Below, one piece after another: positions 40,798 through 51,800 of a stretch of DNA of 64,000 bases (position 1 is the first letter of the stretch; every line of letters starts with the position of its first letter). The notes beneath the pieces are model-generated. The model did no database searches. It worked only from the letters and a program-made list of their open reading frames with translations, and was not told where the DNA came from. Position numbers and translations under genes: made by a program. The stretch lies in assembly GCA_029204225.1 (NCBI GenBank), contig CM055094.1, forward strand, positions 72,037,884 to 72,101,883, given 5' to 3'. Source of the stretch: Diphasiastrum complanatum (Eukaryota > Streptophyta > Lycopodiopsida > Lycopodiales > Lycopodiaceae).

Positions 40798-42540
40798 ATA
40801 CACCATTGATGCTCTAAATACTATGAATTTTCCACCATTGATTATTTAACAAGTATCTCAAAAGCTTTGATTTGTTCAATTTTAATGACCAAATTCATCA
40901 AAACCACAATAACCAACTGATCGGTGTTCCACCGATTTGAAAAGGAGAAAACCGGAAAAACACAATTTAATAACATTTAATGGGAGTACCAATACTCCAG
41001 AGTTAATTGGTTTAAATAGCATCGTACCAAGGAATTCAATTCCTAAAGTCGGTATATGCCTAACAACTCTACTATTACCATCGTTTCTCAATATTGGTTA
41101 AGAATGATTTATTCAAAACCACTGATTTGAACAACTTGACTTCGGAAACTGAGGTACAAAGGTTCCACACAAATTTTGGGCTTATTGGAAGATGTCCTTG
41201 TAATCCAGTTGACTAACAAATAAAGTCTTATTACATGCATATTGTTCCTTGGGAAATCCCTATTCGGGAGGCAATATCCAAACCACGATTTAAATTTTGA
41301 CGACCTAGCACCAGGAAACCAAAATTCCACTGATTGGGTGCTAGTACTTTGAGTTCGAAAATCTAATTTCGAACTAACATCAAAGTTACAACTTGTCAAG
41401 ACTTTAAAACCCAATGGTCACTCGGCATGTATGTAGACCGTTACTCCTTACAACCATGTCATGCATGTCAAAAAGCCCTATAGAAATGTGGCCCAACCCC
41501 AAACCCTATCTTCTACAAAAAAAAAACAAGGGATTAGGGCCGGCTCCCACCCCACAACCTCCACGGACTGCTCGGACCTTACAATCGATGGAAAGAGAGA
41601 AAGCCGCCACTTTTCAAATCTCAAAACCATGCTCCACCATCGGGAGAGACAAAGAGCTTCATGACTCAAGCAGGGCTGCGCTATCTCTTGATTCAGTTAC
41701 AGTTCAACATTCCGGCTTACAGCACAGTGCATGCAAGCATCATGATCCACTTGATAGCCAGCTACCTCTGTTGCAAATTCAGGTTTTGAAACTGCTATCC
41801 CTAACTGAATGCTCCTGCAACCTGTTATTAACAGATTGGAACCAGTAAGGCCGCTACAACACATAAAGCTGATCGCGCACCTCCTTCAAAACACTAATTT
41901 TTGTAGGGCAATCCATCTCGTTTGAACCAACGCTGGAGAATGCAGATTTTTAACCTCATTGTGTCCTTCATCACGCTTCTATTGTGGGTAGAATGTTCCA
42001 ACTGCTGTCATCCTCGTTCACATCATGTTATCACATGAATGAGGATCTAAAGCAGTATGACATGGATTTAGACTTCCACAACTTGCAGGTGATTTCTGGG
42101 AAGGAGCACTCTATTCACAAGCAGTCAGGCTCATCACACCAACGACCTGCAGCACAATCAACGATCACTGCTTCTAACTAGCCATTAACAAAATCTACAG
42201 ATCTGCCTCCAAAATCTCCTTCTGTTCCATCACTCAGGAACAAGAATCGTTGGGAAAAAGTAAGAAGACACATTGTATTTTGTTCATCTAGCAAACTAAA
42301 ACCATAAATTCCACCAAAGCTTCAATTACCAAAAAGATGTAACAAACTTCTAGAAGAAAAGTGTTTTAAAGGAGAGTTAAACTTCATGCAATTAATCACT
42401 AGTCTCTAGTTCTTTCGGCAACATATCATTAAGGAATATAACATAATATCAGTTTTACAAGAGTCTATAATCAGCACGTAGTACTGGAGAGATGTGCTCC
42501 CGATTTGATGTAGAGCTTGTCTCTTCTCCAATCCAAGACC
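40798..42540. other. No recognisable feature
   Basis: Several overlapping small frames (for example 41109-41414 minus, 41414-41848 plus) show no motif. No LTR ends, repeats or RNA genes are supported. Confidence 0.4.
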
Positions 42541-42553
42541 GCATCTTAGTCGG

Positions 42554-42565
42554 GCTCTGATACCA
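42554..42565 (-). promoter_or_regulatory. Copia-type primer binding site remnant, minus strand
   Basis: TGGTATCAGAGC in sense (plus strand GCTCTGATACCA). The plus-strand sequence ATATAATGCCCCAAAGGG next to it looks like a copia LTR end, so a minus-strand 5' LTR probably starts here and extends to higher coordinates. It is cut within about 70 bases by other sequence. Confidence 0.5.
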
Positions 42566-42669
42566 ATATAATGCCCCAAAGGGATAACTCCTGAGATGAG
42601 GATAGGAGAACACAATAGGAGAGACTATGGAGCCAAACCGCCCAACCAATCCTAGATCAAACTTGGACA

Positions 42670-43128
42670 TGAGATGTAGACATCGTAAATCCACTTCCGG
42701 ATTTACATTTTTCCTCAACAATGGTCCTATTTCCTGGAACAGTCACAAGCAACCTTTGATAGCTCTATCTTCTATAGAATCAGAGTACATCGCAGCCTCA
42801 CAAGCTACAAAGGAAGCAATTTGGTTGAGAAACTTACTTTCACATATCAGTCTGAATCAATATGCTCCGACATTATTGTTTTGTGTTAATTAAAGTGCCA
42901 TTGCCTTGACAGCCAATCCTAGGTTTCATTCTAGGAGTAAGCACATTGAACTTAAGTATCACTATGTCTAAAGCAAAGTTCTCGACAAAAAGGTCAGATT
43001 GTAGTACTGTCAAACGCAAGATATGATGATAGATATTTTTACTAAAGCATTAAGCTTGGATGCACACAGGAAGTTTTGTGCAGAACTATGTTTAAAGATC
43101 AAGACATTCATGGATTCATATTAAAGAG
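42670..43128 (+). pseudogene. Copia RNase H fragment
   Basis: The plus strand reads RHRKSTSGFTFFLNNGPISW, ALSSIESEYIAASQATKEAI and LLSHISLNQYAPTLLFCVN, then after a stop SAIALTANPRFHSRSKHIEL, KYHYV, and MMIDIFTKALSLDAHRKF to 43090. A short purine tract (AAAGAGGAG) precedes an LTR-like TGTTGG at 43132. Four stops and the loss of the DNxSA Asp-Asn pair (CVN.SA) mark it as dead. This is a third copia lineage in the window. Confidence 0.85.
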
Positions 43129-43131
43129 GAG

Positions 43132-43420
43132 TGTTGGATTATTCTCCTTCCTACTAATCGACTAATTGGTTTTTAATCTTCATCCGACTTTTATCCAAAC
43201 CTGTAGATTTCTTCGTGTGTTTACACAATCTGCATAACTATTCGGAACTGGCCCATAGTGTTGGCAGAAAAAAGGAGCAATCAAGACTAAAGTACAATGA
43301 ACAACTATTTCAGGACAAGTCTTTTGGCCTTTTAATTCTCTGTAGCAGTAGATCTCACCGTTATGACAGTTAATTTTCAAATAAACGCTCTGTTTTCAGG
43401 CTCAAATAATTTTTGTTCGC
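43132..43420 (+). repeat. Copia 3' LTR start
   Basis: Begins TGTTGGATTATTCTCC after the PPT. Its end is not visible. The TTCGNGAAT-rich block that follows may be its continuation. Confidence 0.45.
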
Positions 43421-43429
43421 GACAGTTTA

Positions 43430-43700
43430 TCTCTTCGTCTGAGCTTCGTGTTTCGTGAATTGTTCGCAACACTTCGTCTCTTCACAACATCTTCGTGTTT
43501 CGCGAATTGTTCGCGACCGTTGATAGTTTTGAGCTTGAAGAAGAATCAAGAATATTTCGTGAATCGTTCGCGACAGGCGACAATTTTGTGACAGGTGAGG
43601 TTTGAATAAGAAACAAAATATTTCATGACAAGATATTGTTCGCGAATCTTTCGAGCTTCAACAAGAAATTGTTTCGCAAATCTTTCGCGAATCTTTCGAG
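43430..43700. repeat. TTCGNGAAT-rich dispersed repeat, copy 2
   Basis: Direct-orientation relative of 26340-26660. TTTCGTGAATTGTTCGCAAC, TTTCGCGAATTGTTCGCGAC, TTTCGTGAATCGTTCGCGAC and TTCGCGAATCTTTCGAG follow one another, many containing the palindrome TTCGCGAA. Confidence 0.6.
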
Positions 43701-43941
43701 TTTGATTACTGGTTCATCTTCAAGCTCTTCCATCAGTCGACGTAGACCGCCTATTGATCCATCACATGTATGTATATTGATTTATGTCATAATTTTTTTA
43801 TTTGTAATAGTGATGTAATCCGATTTGCTCTTTGGACAGCCAAGACACCACTCCATCACAAATAAAGGTTGAAAATGCACTAAATATACAAAGACTGTTT
43901 TGTCAATTTTTGTCACATGTTAGAATTTGTCAATTTTCACT

Positions 43942-43946
<5 letters not shown>

Positions 43947-43986
<40 letters not shown>
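43947..43986. repeat. (GA)20 microsatellite
   Basis: 40 bases of uninterrupted GA. A second, short GA run lies at 44336-44353. Confidence 0.95.
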
Positions 43987-43988
<2 letters not shown>

Positions 43989-44232
43989 ATGAAAGAGTTA
44001 AAGATAACCAACACTCCCAATTCTAGGAAGGTGTGTAGCCCTTGTTTTCTTTCGTTAAAGACGTGGTTCAAATGTTTTTTGTTGGAAGATGAGTTTCACA
44101 AAAAAGCCCAAACGCCGCAGGGAGGGAGATTGTCGTGACATTCTGGAGTAGGATATAATCATGTGGTTCGGGAGTTTTGATCAGCACTCTATAATGTTCT
44201 CTCTGTTTTTCTCTTCATGTGTGTTTAGGGTC

Positions 44233-44283
44233 GGTGTGGGTGGGTGTGTGTGTGCGTGCGTGTGTTTGTGTGTGTTTGTGTGC
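44233..44283. repeat. Imperfect (GT)n microsatellite
   Basis: A GT/GC/GTTT-interrupted dinucleotide run. It lies in what would be an intron or the 5' flank of the SET-like frame. Confidence 0.85.
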
Positions 44284-44384
44284 TACTGGTTTACGGTTTG
44301 TGTTATATATTAATTTATGTTTCATGCTTGAGTGATAGAGAGAGAGAGAGAGACTGATATATCTAACATTTTCAACTTTTGCAG

Positions 44385-45410
44385 AAGAAGGACCATAAGT
44401 TGGTTTTAAGAAAAAGAGTTGCAAGAGAGATCGAGAATATTATTGATAGGATAAATCACATGAATATTGATTTTGGATCATCATTGGCCCTAGATAATGA
44501 TCTTGTTGATGATGACCCCTTGCATGATATAATTAGTTCATCAATGCCTTGTGATTCAATCCATGTCTCCAAATCTCTAGAACGTTCTTACCACCCAACC
44601 ACACCTATCTTAGATGTTGCACATGAGTCCTCCACGATACTCCACGTGGATTCCACAAACTTGACCACCCCTTTAACAAAGAGAACATGTCTTGGACATA
44701 TTATGACTAGTTTGAAAGATAATTGCAAATTACTACGCATTGTTGATGTGTCAAAAGACATTCTAGGTTCTTTGTCTGACCTTCCTCTTCCACCTAGCTT
44801 GCAACCATTAGTAAAAACTTTTATTAGAAGTAGATATTCGTGTTGGCCACTCCAATTACCATTACCATTAAATGGAACACCATTTACGTATTGGGGTCGA
44901 ATGTACATGATCATGCCTAGTGAACACTTTCCTGAGGCTGGTTTGGGCCTTTTTGCATTGAGTAGTATTGAGGTCCCTTTAAATAGTGTTGTGACATTGA
45001 TGCCATATGTAGGACCTCAATACAATTGGGGTGATTGGCATGCTTTGTGTCGTCACCAATGGAGGATGCAAGTATATGGCTTGAATTCAAATGCTTGTTC
45101 TTTAGAGGAGCAACACATGCAAGGAGGCAACATCTCAAGGGCAAATCGTACATACATTGATGGACATCTAGCTATGCATGGAAACATTGCTGCATATTTA
45201 AATAGTTCCATTGGCCACCCTCTATTGACGAATTGTGATTTTGAAGAACACACCAATGGAAAAGAATAATATTTTACTAGGAATGTAAAGGGCACTTATG
45301 TAATGGTCTGTGCCACTAGATCTATCAGATTTGGAGAGGAATTGTTCATCAAGTATAGTTTCAACCATCCTCTACCCAAATGTTTGCAAAAGACAATAAG
45401 TCAAATGTGA
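44385..45410 (+). pseudogene. SET-domain-like protein, one in-frame stop
   Basis: A probable 3' splice site (CTTTTGCAG, ending 44384) opens a long exon: a helical N-terminus (LRKRVAREIENIIDRINHM), a linker, then a SET-like domain. Its recognisable parts are GLGLFAL (GxG, cofactor-binding strand), NSVVTLMPYVGP, RTYIDGHLAMHGNIAAYLNS (the pseudoknot region, with LNSS where canonical SET has NHS), NC near 45235, and GEELFIKYSFNHP (GEEL..DY, with K for D) near the end. A TAA at 45267-45269 interrupts it, yet the frame resumes to 45410. SET enzymes methylate lysines. The departures in the NHS and DY motifs make activity doubtful. A CACTA transposase follows on the same strand. Confidence 0.6.
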
Positions 45411-45551
45411 AGATTTAAATTTTGTTGATATGTAGAGATGTATAATCCATGCATCTTGATTGTATTTGGTTTGTGTCATTAAATATGTCAAATGCTAGGA
45501 GCATTATTCGTCTTTGAGTTCATTGAATGTTAACAAGTTGAAAAGACAAAT

Positions 45552-45690
45552 TTGTCTAATAGATACATTGGTATGTTCATACTTTGTAAACTAAAAGGTA
45601 ATTTATATTCATATGCAACATTTAGATCTATCAAGTATTGGGAGGAAATGTTTATCAAGCATTGTTTCAACCTACTTCTTGTTATTTTGA
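45552..45690 (+). pseudogene. Duplicated, decayed end of the SET-like domain
   Basis: KGNLYSYATFRSIKYWEEMF followed by IKHCFN mirrors KGTYVMVCATRSIRFGEELF followed by IKYSFN of the SET-like frame about 290 bases upstream. GEEL has become YWEEM. The copy lies just before the splice-like boundary (TATATAG, 45697) of the first transposase exon, which suggests a tandem exon duplication. Confidence 0.5.
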
Positions 45691-45697
45691 TATATAG

Positions 45698-48600
45698 GAT
45701 TCTTCATCCTCATTTAGTGTTGGAGACAATAATCCTTGTAATGGTCGACGTAGACGACGAATGCAATACAAAGGTCCACATATAAAGCAATTACCTTGTC
45801 GTCTACATCAAGGCTTAAAAGAGATGATGGGAATTGATGAGTGCATTAATCAAGAGACTAAAGCATTTGAATCTAGCTCATCTAGATCTACTTCTTCGCA
45901 AACAAGTTCCAACGATGAAAATGAGCTTCCAATGAATGATGAATTTGAAGTCATGGGAGACATGTTGGATGATATGTACGAGAACAATATTGCAGCTAGA
46001 CACAATGAACAAGACGAGGAGGCACTTTTGTCTAAAGAAGAAAGAAAATTGCAAGAAGAATCAAAGACCGCATTGTATCCTAGAGCAAAGACATCTCATT
46101 TGGCGACTTCTCTACTTCTATTAAATCTTCAAGCCAAATATAGATGGAGTGACCAAAGCCTCACATCATTATTTGAGTAAATTTTTTTTCATCTACTTGT
46201 CATTTTTGCTTTGAAACAAAATTTACAATTTGGACATCGTGATATTTTTTTTACAATGACTTCTTTTGTCATGTACAGAGTATTGAAAAACAAAATTCTC
46301 CTGGAAGGGAATGTCATGCCTGAGACAAGAGATGAGGCACGAAATATGTTGACTAACATCGGGATGGACTACAAGCAATATCATACATGTCCAAAAGATT
46401 GAATTTTATATCGAGGAAGGTATGAATCACTCAAGAAATGTCCCATTTGTGATACCCCTCGATATAGAGATGATTTGCAAGGGGCAACCATTCCGTGCAA
46501 AGTTTTGCGACATTTTCCAGTAATTCCACGATTGCAACGTTTATTCCATTGTAAATCTCTTGCACAACTTATGGACTGGCATGCACACCATACCTCTACG
46601 GATGGGATGATGAGGGTACCTTCAGATTTACCTGCATGGAAACACATCAACAAAGAGTATCCAAGCTTTGCCAATGAGTCAAGAAATGTGAGATTTGGTC
46701 TTGCAACAGATGGTGTGAACCCCTTTGGTGTATGAGCAACTACGTGGTCCATTTGGTCTGTTTGCTTGGTAAATTATAATATTCCTCCTTGGTTGAGTAC
46801 AAAAAAGAGACACATTATGTTGGCACTTTTAATTCTTGGCCAACGCAAGGTTAAGTACATGGATGTGTATCTTGAGCCGCTTATTGACGAGTTGGAAGAC
46901 TTGTGGAAGGGGATAAAAGCATATGACATTTCGCGCCGCTTACACGAGAGGGAGTTTACACTACATGCCATTGTAATGTAGACAACGTATGACTATCCAG
47001 GATTAGGTGAATGCTCAGGTAATCATTCAAACAATGTCTATCTTGTGTACATAGGAGTTTGTTTATAGTTACATACAACTAGTAATTCTTGACATTTACA
47101 TGATATACTACAATGACTATAATTATTCTTTGACATATACTTTTTTTTAATTGTGATTGATAGTATCCATTTGTTGGACAGGCTTTCAAACGGCTGAAAA
47201 AAATGCTTGTTTTTTGTGCGGGCCAAATCTTGTGGGAAGATACTCTTTTAGTCTCAAAAAAGTGGTTTATGAAAATTATCGTAAATACTTGTATGAAGGC
47301 CATCCATTCAGAGACACTCATAGAAGAGGTTTTAGAGGAAGAATTGAGAAAGAGATGCCTCCAAAGAGGATGTCCGTGAAAGATTGGCGAATACTATGGG
47401 AGGAATCTCAAGCAAAGCCAATCGATGGTATGAAAAGATTATCTATATTTCATTGTTTGGAATATTGGAATAACCTTTTGATTAATCACCTACTTGATCC
47501 CATGCACATATTTAAAAATGTGGGTGAATCTATTTGGAAACACTTGATTGGTAAAAAAGATACCATTGCAGCAAGGCACGATCTAAGAGAATCAGACACC
47601 AAAAAAGAATATTGGATAAAGGATGGTGAAGATCATGCTCCAAAATTACCTTGGACATTCACTAAGGAGGAGCTTAACCATGTGCGCTCCATTATTCATG
47701 ACATTTGAACACCAACTGGTTTTGTCCATTCTCTACGGTCATTATTCACAGTGGATGGAAAGTTGCAAGGTCTCAAATCTCATGATTGGCTAAAGATGAT
47801 TCAATTCATCTATCCATTGTCAATTCGTGGGTGCTTGTCAAAAGATATTTGTGAGACCATATACAAACTATCAATCATTGTCAGGTACTTGGTGCATTTT
47901 TCTATTTAGTATTTATTGATTGGAAATTCAAATAGACATAAAATGGATTGAATATGTTGCAGATGGATGTGTTCAAAAGAAATCCGTGAGCTGGATCTTC
48001 GCAAGAGACATGAGGATATGGTGGAGATTGTGTGCATGTTTGAGAGATATTTTTCGACTTCCATCATGGACTCACAAGTGCATTTATTGGTGCACTTGGT
48101 TGAAGAAGTTTCTATTGCTGGTCCAGTGCACACTAGGTATAAGTGCCTAAATTATATTTTGCACGTGTATTTAAACTAAATCAATTGATACATGTGACTT
48201 TTTAGGTGGATGTTCTTTATGGAAAGGTACATGAAAGTCTTAAAAGATTTTGTGCGTCAAAAGGCAAGGTTTGAAGGTAGCATGTCAGAGGGATGGTTAG
48301 TACATGAATCTCTCTTTTATGTTACTAAAATTTTGCACCAACTACATCCATCTGCTCCACTATTGTGGCATGATGAGGAAGCCGAAGAGGTAACTAGTGA
48401 AAAACCTCAAGGGATGGGAAAGGTCCATAGGTTGGCACCCTTCCAACGAGAAAAAATTTCTACATTCATGCTTTATAATTGTGGAGTTATGGATAAATGG
48501 TTAGACCTATATGAAGAAGAAGAAAAAAAGAGAGCCTTGTCTAGAAAGCGCCAACGACAGAATAGAGGTAGACACATGGCCTCAAGTTCACATGATCTTG

Positions 48601-49110
48601 AGCCATTGCCCAAGCAATGCACTATAGAGTGGATGCATGACACACTACAAAAAGCAACAAAAGAGGGACAAAAAATATCAAACGCAGAATGCAACTTTGC
48701 AAGAGGATGCGAATGGAAGGTATTATTCTTTAGATACTTTATTATTAGAACATTCTTGTTTATAACAATATATGTTTAATCATTTTGAAGCACCATGATT
48801 CATGTTTGTCATGTGGCAGTGCAAAATGTATAATGCTATATGGGCTTTTGGTTTCCACTTTCGTATTGAAAGGATTGATAACAAGAGACGCACACATGAT
48901 TGTGGTGTAATAGCATCTTTCCAACAAGAAAGTCAAAGCAGTGCACGAGATCGAAATCCCATCTCAAGAGATATAGAATACGTAGGAACTATACAAAATA
49001 TTTATGATGTGTCATTTGGTGAAAGTGAACACTATTTTTTATTTGATGTGAAATGGTTCAAGGTAGTTTGTAGAGGGCCAAATGCAACCGTAAAATCGAA
49101 TCCAAGTTGA
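45698..49110 (+). pseudogene. CACTA (En/Spm) transposase, multi-exon pseudogene
   Basis: The exons read in phase through GT-AG introns: 45698-46176, 46279-47018, 47164-47884, 47963-48136, 48206-48719, 48820-49110. Exon 1 ends with the typical EESKTALYPRAKTSHLATSL and WSDQSLTSLFE. Exon 2 holds the Transposase_21 core (CPICDTPRYRDD, HFPVIPRLQRLF, WHAHHTSTDGMMRVPSD, NVRFGLATDGVNPFG, YNIPPWL, DVYLEPLIDELEDLWKGI). Exons 3-5 match the DUF4218 region (HCLEYWNNLLINHLLDPMHI, LKSHDWLKMIQF, VHLLVHLVEEVSIAGPV, ERYMKVLKDFVRQKARFEGS). Exon 6 begins the DUF4216 region (GFHFRIERIDNKRRTHDCGV, LFDVKWF). In-frame stops lie at 46400, 46733, 46979 and 47706. Copia sequence cuts the 3' end near 49110. CACTA termini were not found. 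Confidence 0.9.
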
Positions 49111-49440
49111 TTTTTTGCAATTGATTCATCAAAAACATTGAGCATGGAGTGGCAGTCCTCACTTCATACTTTTGCTTTAGTCTTTTCCATGCTTCATGGC
49201 TGCTCTCACAGTCTTCAATATGCATGAGTATTTCTTCGTTGACGGACAAAACGATGATCGCCATTGCACGTTCATCTTTTCTGATCCACTAAGCTCTCCT
49301 TGGATCTCCCTCTGGAGGCTGCACCTATGTGAGTTCGGTCACCGACAGATGCCTTCACCCTTCAGAAGTGTTTTGATTTTGAATTTCCATACTCTATAGT
49401 TTTCGCCATTAAGACTGATTGCTATTCTCGTCTAGATTGT
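49110..49440 (-). pseudogene. Copia gag N-terminal fragment
   Basis: The minus strand reads LNGENYRVWKFKIKTLLKGE, then in another frame AIIVLSVNEEILMHIEDCES and SHEAWKRLKQKYEV. The NY.VWKF start and the helix with AW..L...YE are the standard copia gag pattern. A PBS-like site and LTR end lie upstream at 49503-49515, so the orientation is coherent. It overlaps the end of the CACTA frame, presumably the insertion point. Confidence 0.7.
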
Positions 49441-49501
49441 TGTAGCCATATTGTGTTGCCTAGATAATCACTGTTCAGATATAATGCAGTGATAACATCA
49501 G

Positions 49502-49514
49502 TGCTTTGATACCA
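49502..49514 (-). promoter_or_regulatory. Primer-binding-site variant, minus strand
   Basis: TGGTATCAAAGCA in sense, one change from the usual TGGTATCAGAGC, directly after CGCGACA. The gag fragment follows at the expected distance. Confidence 0.6.
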
Positions 49515-50150
49515 TGTCGCGAATCCTATTCTGTTTGCATTCATTTGATTTTTTCTTTTGCAGAAGTTCTTTAGGATCCTAAGCAAGCGACTACATATCA
49601 CAAAACATAGAAGATTCAAGCAATCAAGATGACGAGAACAATGAGATGGAGAAGAGAGTAATTGTATTATCAATTTTAGAGTTTAGAATGAGTTGGTCAA
49701 TGTCTCGCTCGTTGACGCTCAGTTGTGTTCTACTCGTTGGCAGACTTTCATGCACAACTATTCTCTGTATTTTTTTGTCTCTCTATTTTTCTCTTCTGTT
49801 CTATATTGTGTTGATCCAAAAAATGTGTATTTATCTCCATTGTGGAGTTTACAAGACAGTTAAACAGAGAATTACAAGACAAGTCTACATTTCTAGCTAT
49901 TCTCTATTATTGCTAACTCTTTTAGCTAAGCGTGAGGTACAAGACTCCACGCTCGTCGAGCTGCCAGTTGGCGGTCGAATTCTTTCATTCATTTTGTGTC
50001 TCTTTGTTTCGTTTCGTGGTCATCGGGGTCGAATCTTGAATACTTTCTTTTCGACCTTCGGGGTATGTTCTCCCTTTGACCTTTGCTTCGTCACCTTCGC
50101 GACAAAGTTGCAGGAGTTCACAAGACAAGGTTAAACGCGAAATCTTTTGA
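49515..50150 (-). repeat. Probable copia 5' LTR, upstream end unknown
   Basis: In sense it ends GGATTCGCGACA before the PBS. The segment includes the inverted pair AGCGTG...CACGCT at 49929-49953 and TTCGCGAC near 50095, recalling the TTCGCGA motifs elsewhere in the window. The start of the LTR cannot be seen; 50150 is a guess. Confidence 0.35.
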
Positions 50151-50159
50151 AACGGGTCA

Positions 50160-50950
50160 AAATCCTAAAAAAGAATAATCATTCTTTATTTTTTTATTTT
50201 TGCCCAAAAACATGCTTTTCCATGAATTTTTTTTGGAAAATCACAAAAAAATTCTTACAAAATATAAGCATTTTGGCCAAAAACATCAATACATCATGTC
50301 CAAACAAATTAAATTTTCTAATAAAAGTTTAAAAATTAAAAATATTCAAAGTGGACAAAATATTGACAAACACTTATGATATTTTAATAGTCTAAATGAA
50401 TCTCATAAAATAACTCACATAATACATTTGAAGCCAACTACGTAACTCCACAAATGTTGAAACATTGAAAATAGTTCTCATATTATTATTTTTTACAATT
50501 CAGATTCCAAGGGATTCTCACGAACTCCTCTTAAGTCACTGCTTGAAATATTATCAAGGCTCTCCTTTTCATCTAAAGAAGTCGATGACCCGTCTTCTTC
50601 ATTCGAGTCTGTTGACAAATTCTCATCCAAATCAGCATCCAATGTCGAGAGAAAATTGTTTATCGTGGCTTTTCTCTTTAATGAGGAATCGATGAATGAT
50701 GAATAAGATATTTTTTGTGTCTAATGAATAGATCTGAATCTGAACAAAGTATTATACTTTCCATGTGTGTGACAGGATGTGAACATCAATTATTTCTAGT
50801 TTTATTGTGGTGTTCAAAAGCCTTTGCCAATTAAATGCAGAATAGACTGAATTGTGTGCTAGTTTTCTATCTATTAGATTTAAGTGAAACCTTTGATATT
50901 TTTTCAAGGTTTTAGTATCCAAATGAGGTTCATAACCTTTGATTTTAACA
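50160..50950 (+). repeat. AT-rich stretch ending as a copia LTR
   Basis: There is no gene here. The right end (TTTGATTTTAACA, 50950) is followed by a PBS, so the last part is an LTR remnant on the plus strand. I cannot place its start. Confidence 0.35.
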
Positions 50951-50962
50951 TGGTATCAGAGC
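50951..50962 (+). promoter_or_regulatory. Primer binding site remnant
   Basis: TGGTATCAGAGC after a terminal ACA. Only leader-like sequence follows, and no gag is present. Confidence 0.6.
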
Positions 50963-51115
50963 CCAAATGCAACCATCAAGGCTCAAATACAAGGAAGAGA
51001 GAAGCAATTACAAGTTGATGATTGTTTAACTTTTATTGCCCTTATTACTACCTTAAGTTTGATGATGTTCCTTCAAGTGTGAATGAAACTGTAGCAACAA
51101 AAGAGTGATCAATTT

Positions 51116-51640
51116 TTATTCAGAATTACAAGAATCAATTTCATCAGCAACAACATCTTGGAATTCATCTCCTTTTAAATGATTTTCATCATCACTCTCA
51201 CTTTCAAAAATTATTTCATCATCCTGACTATTAGAATTTCTATTCTCAACATCTATGGAAGTGGGTGCTTTAAGTATGGTTTGACGATTTATTACATCTC
51301 TAGGTAGCTCAATCTCATAGTTAAAATGAAGGTTTTCCATTTCATTCTCAACATTTGCACCCTCAAATACTCGTCGTGAATGTGGTTCAACTTGAGCTAC
51401 AAACCACCATATCTTGTTTAGTCGATCTGGTTGAAAAAACACCTGCAAAAATCACTATTTTAGAACATATCAAAAACTCAAATACTGAAGTCACTTGCAA
51501 CAAAATGAAAAACATTATAGCATAGCATGTGCACCTGCTCACAGTGATGAGGCAACACCAATGTGTCAAAGGAAATCACCATCTCTTGATAATCTCTCGA
51601 AGTATGTACAAAATGAGCTCTCAATCCATATCAAATGACC
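51116..51640 (-). pseudogene. Possible CACTA transposase C-terminus, two exons
   Basis: On the minus strand a first piece ends ISFDTLVLPHHCEQ near 51540. A GT...AG intron of about 95 bases (donor GTGCACATGC, acceptor TTTTTGCAG) leads to VFFQPDRLNKIWWFVAQVEP and HSRRVFEG, followed by an acidic tail (DDEIIFESESDDENHLKGDE) and a stop at 51116. The pattern L..HCEQVFF..D....WW.V....PR resembles the segment after DUF4216 in CACTA transposases, which the gene at 45698 lacks. Orientation is opposite, so it would come from another copy or an inversion. No core domain supports it. Confidence 0.4.
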
Positions 51641-51800
51641 TCGGATATGAGATTAGGTAGAGTGCCATTAGGGTAGACCCTAAACCCTTGGCTCTCAAAG
51701 CCTTAGATCATGCATAATTACCCTCTTGGTAGCTCGAGTCAACTGTCTTATAAAAGTAGGTGGCCGCCCTCATAAAAATTCCCAATCATCTAGGAACACC

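Noticed and set aside
41414-41848. 144-codon plus-strand ORF
   Set aside because: Overlaps two other frames of similar length, no motif, composition like non-coding DNA.
43430-43700. CRISPR-like array
   Set aside because: Motifs are short, unevenly spaced and degenerate, with no constant repeat/spacer lengths, and the DNA is plant nuclear.
44100-44384. First exon of the SET-like gene
   Set aside because: A possible donor (GTAGGATAT, near 44149) exists, but no convincing coding sequence or start precedes it.
43870-49200. CACTA terminal inverted repeats
   Set aside because: A CACTAAATATAC near 43878 has no matching inverted partner before the copia junction, so element ends cannot be claimed.
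49646-50134. 162-codon plus-strand hydrophobic ORF
   Set aside because: Lies in probable LTR sequence of a minus-strand copia; hydrophobicity follows from T-rich composition.
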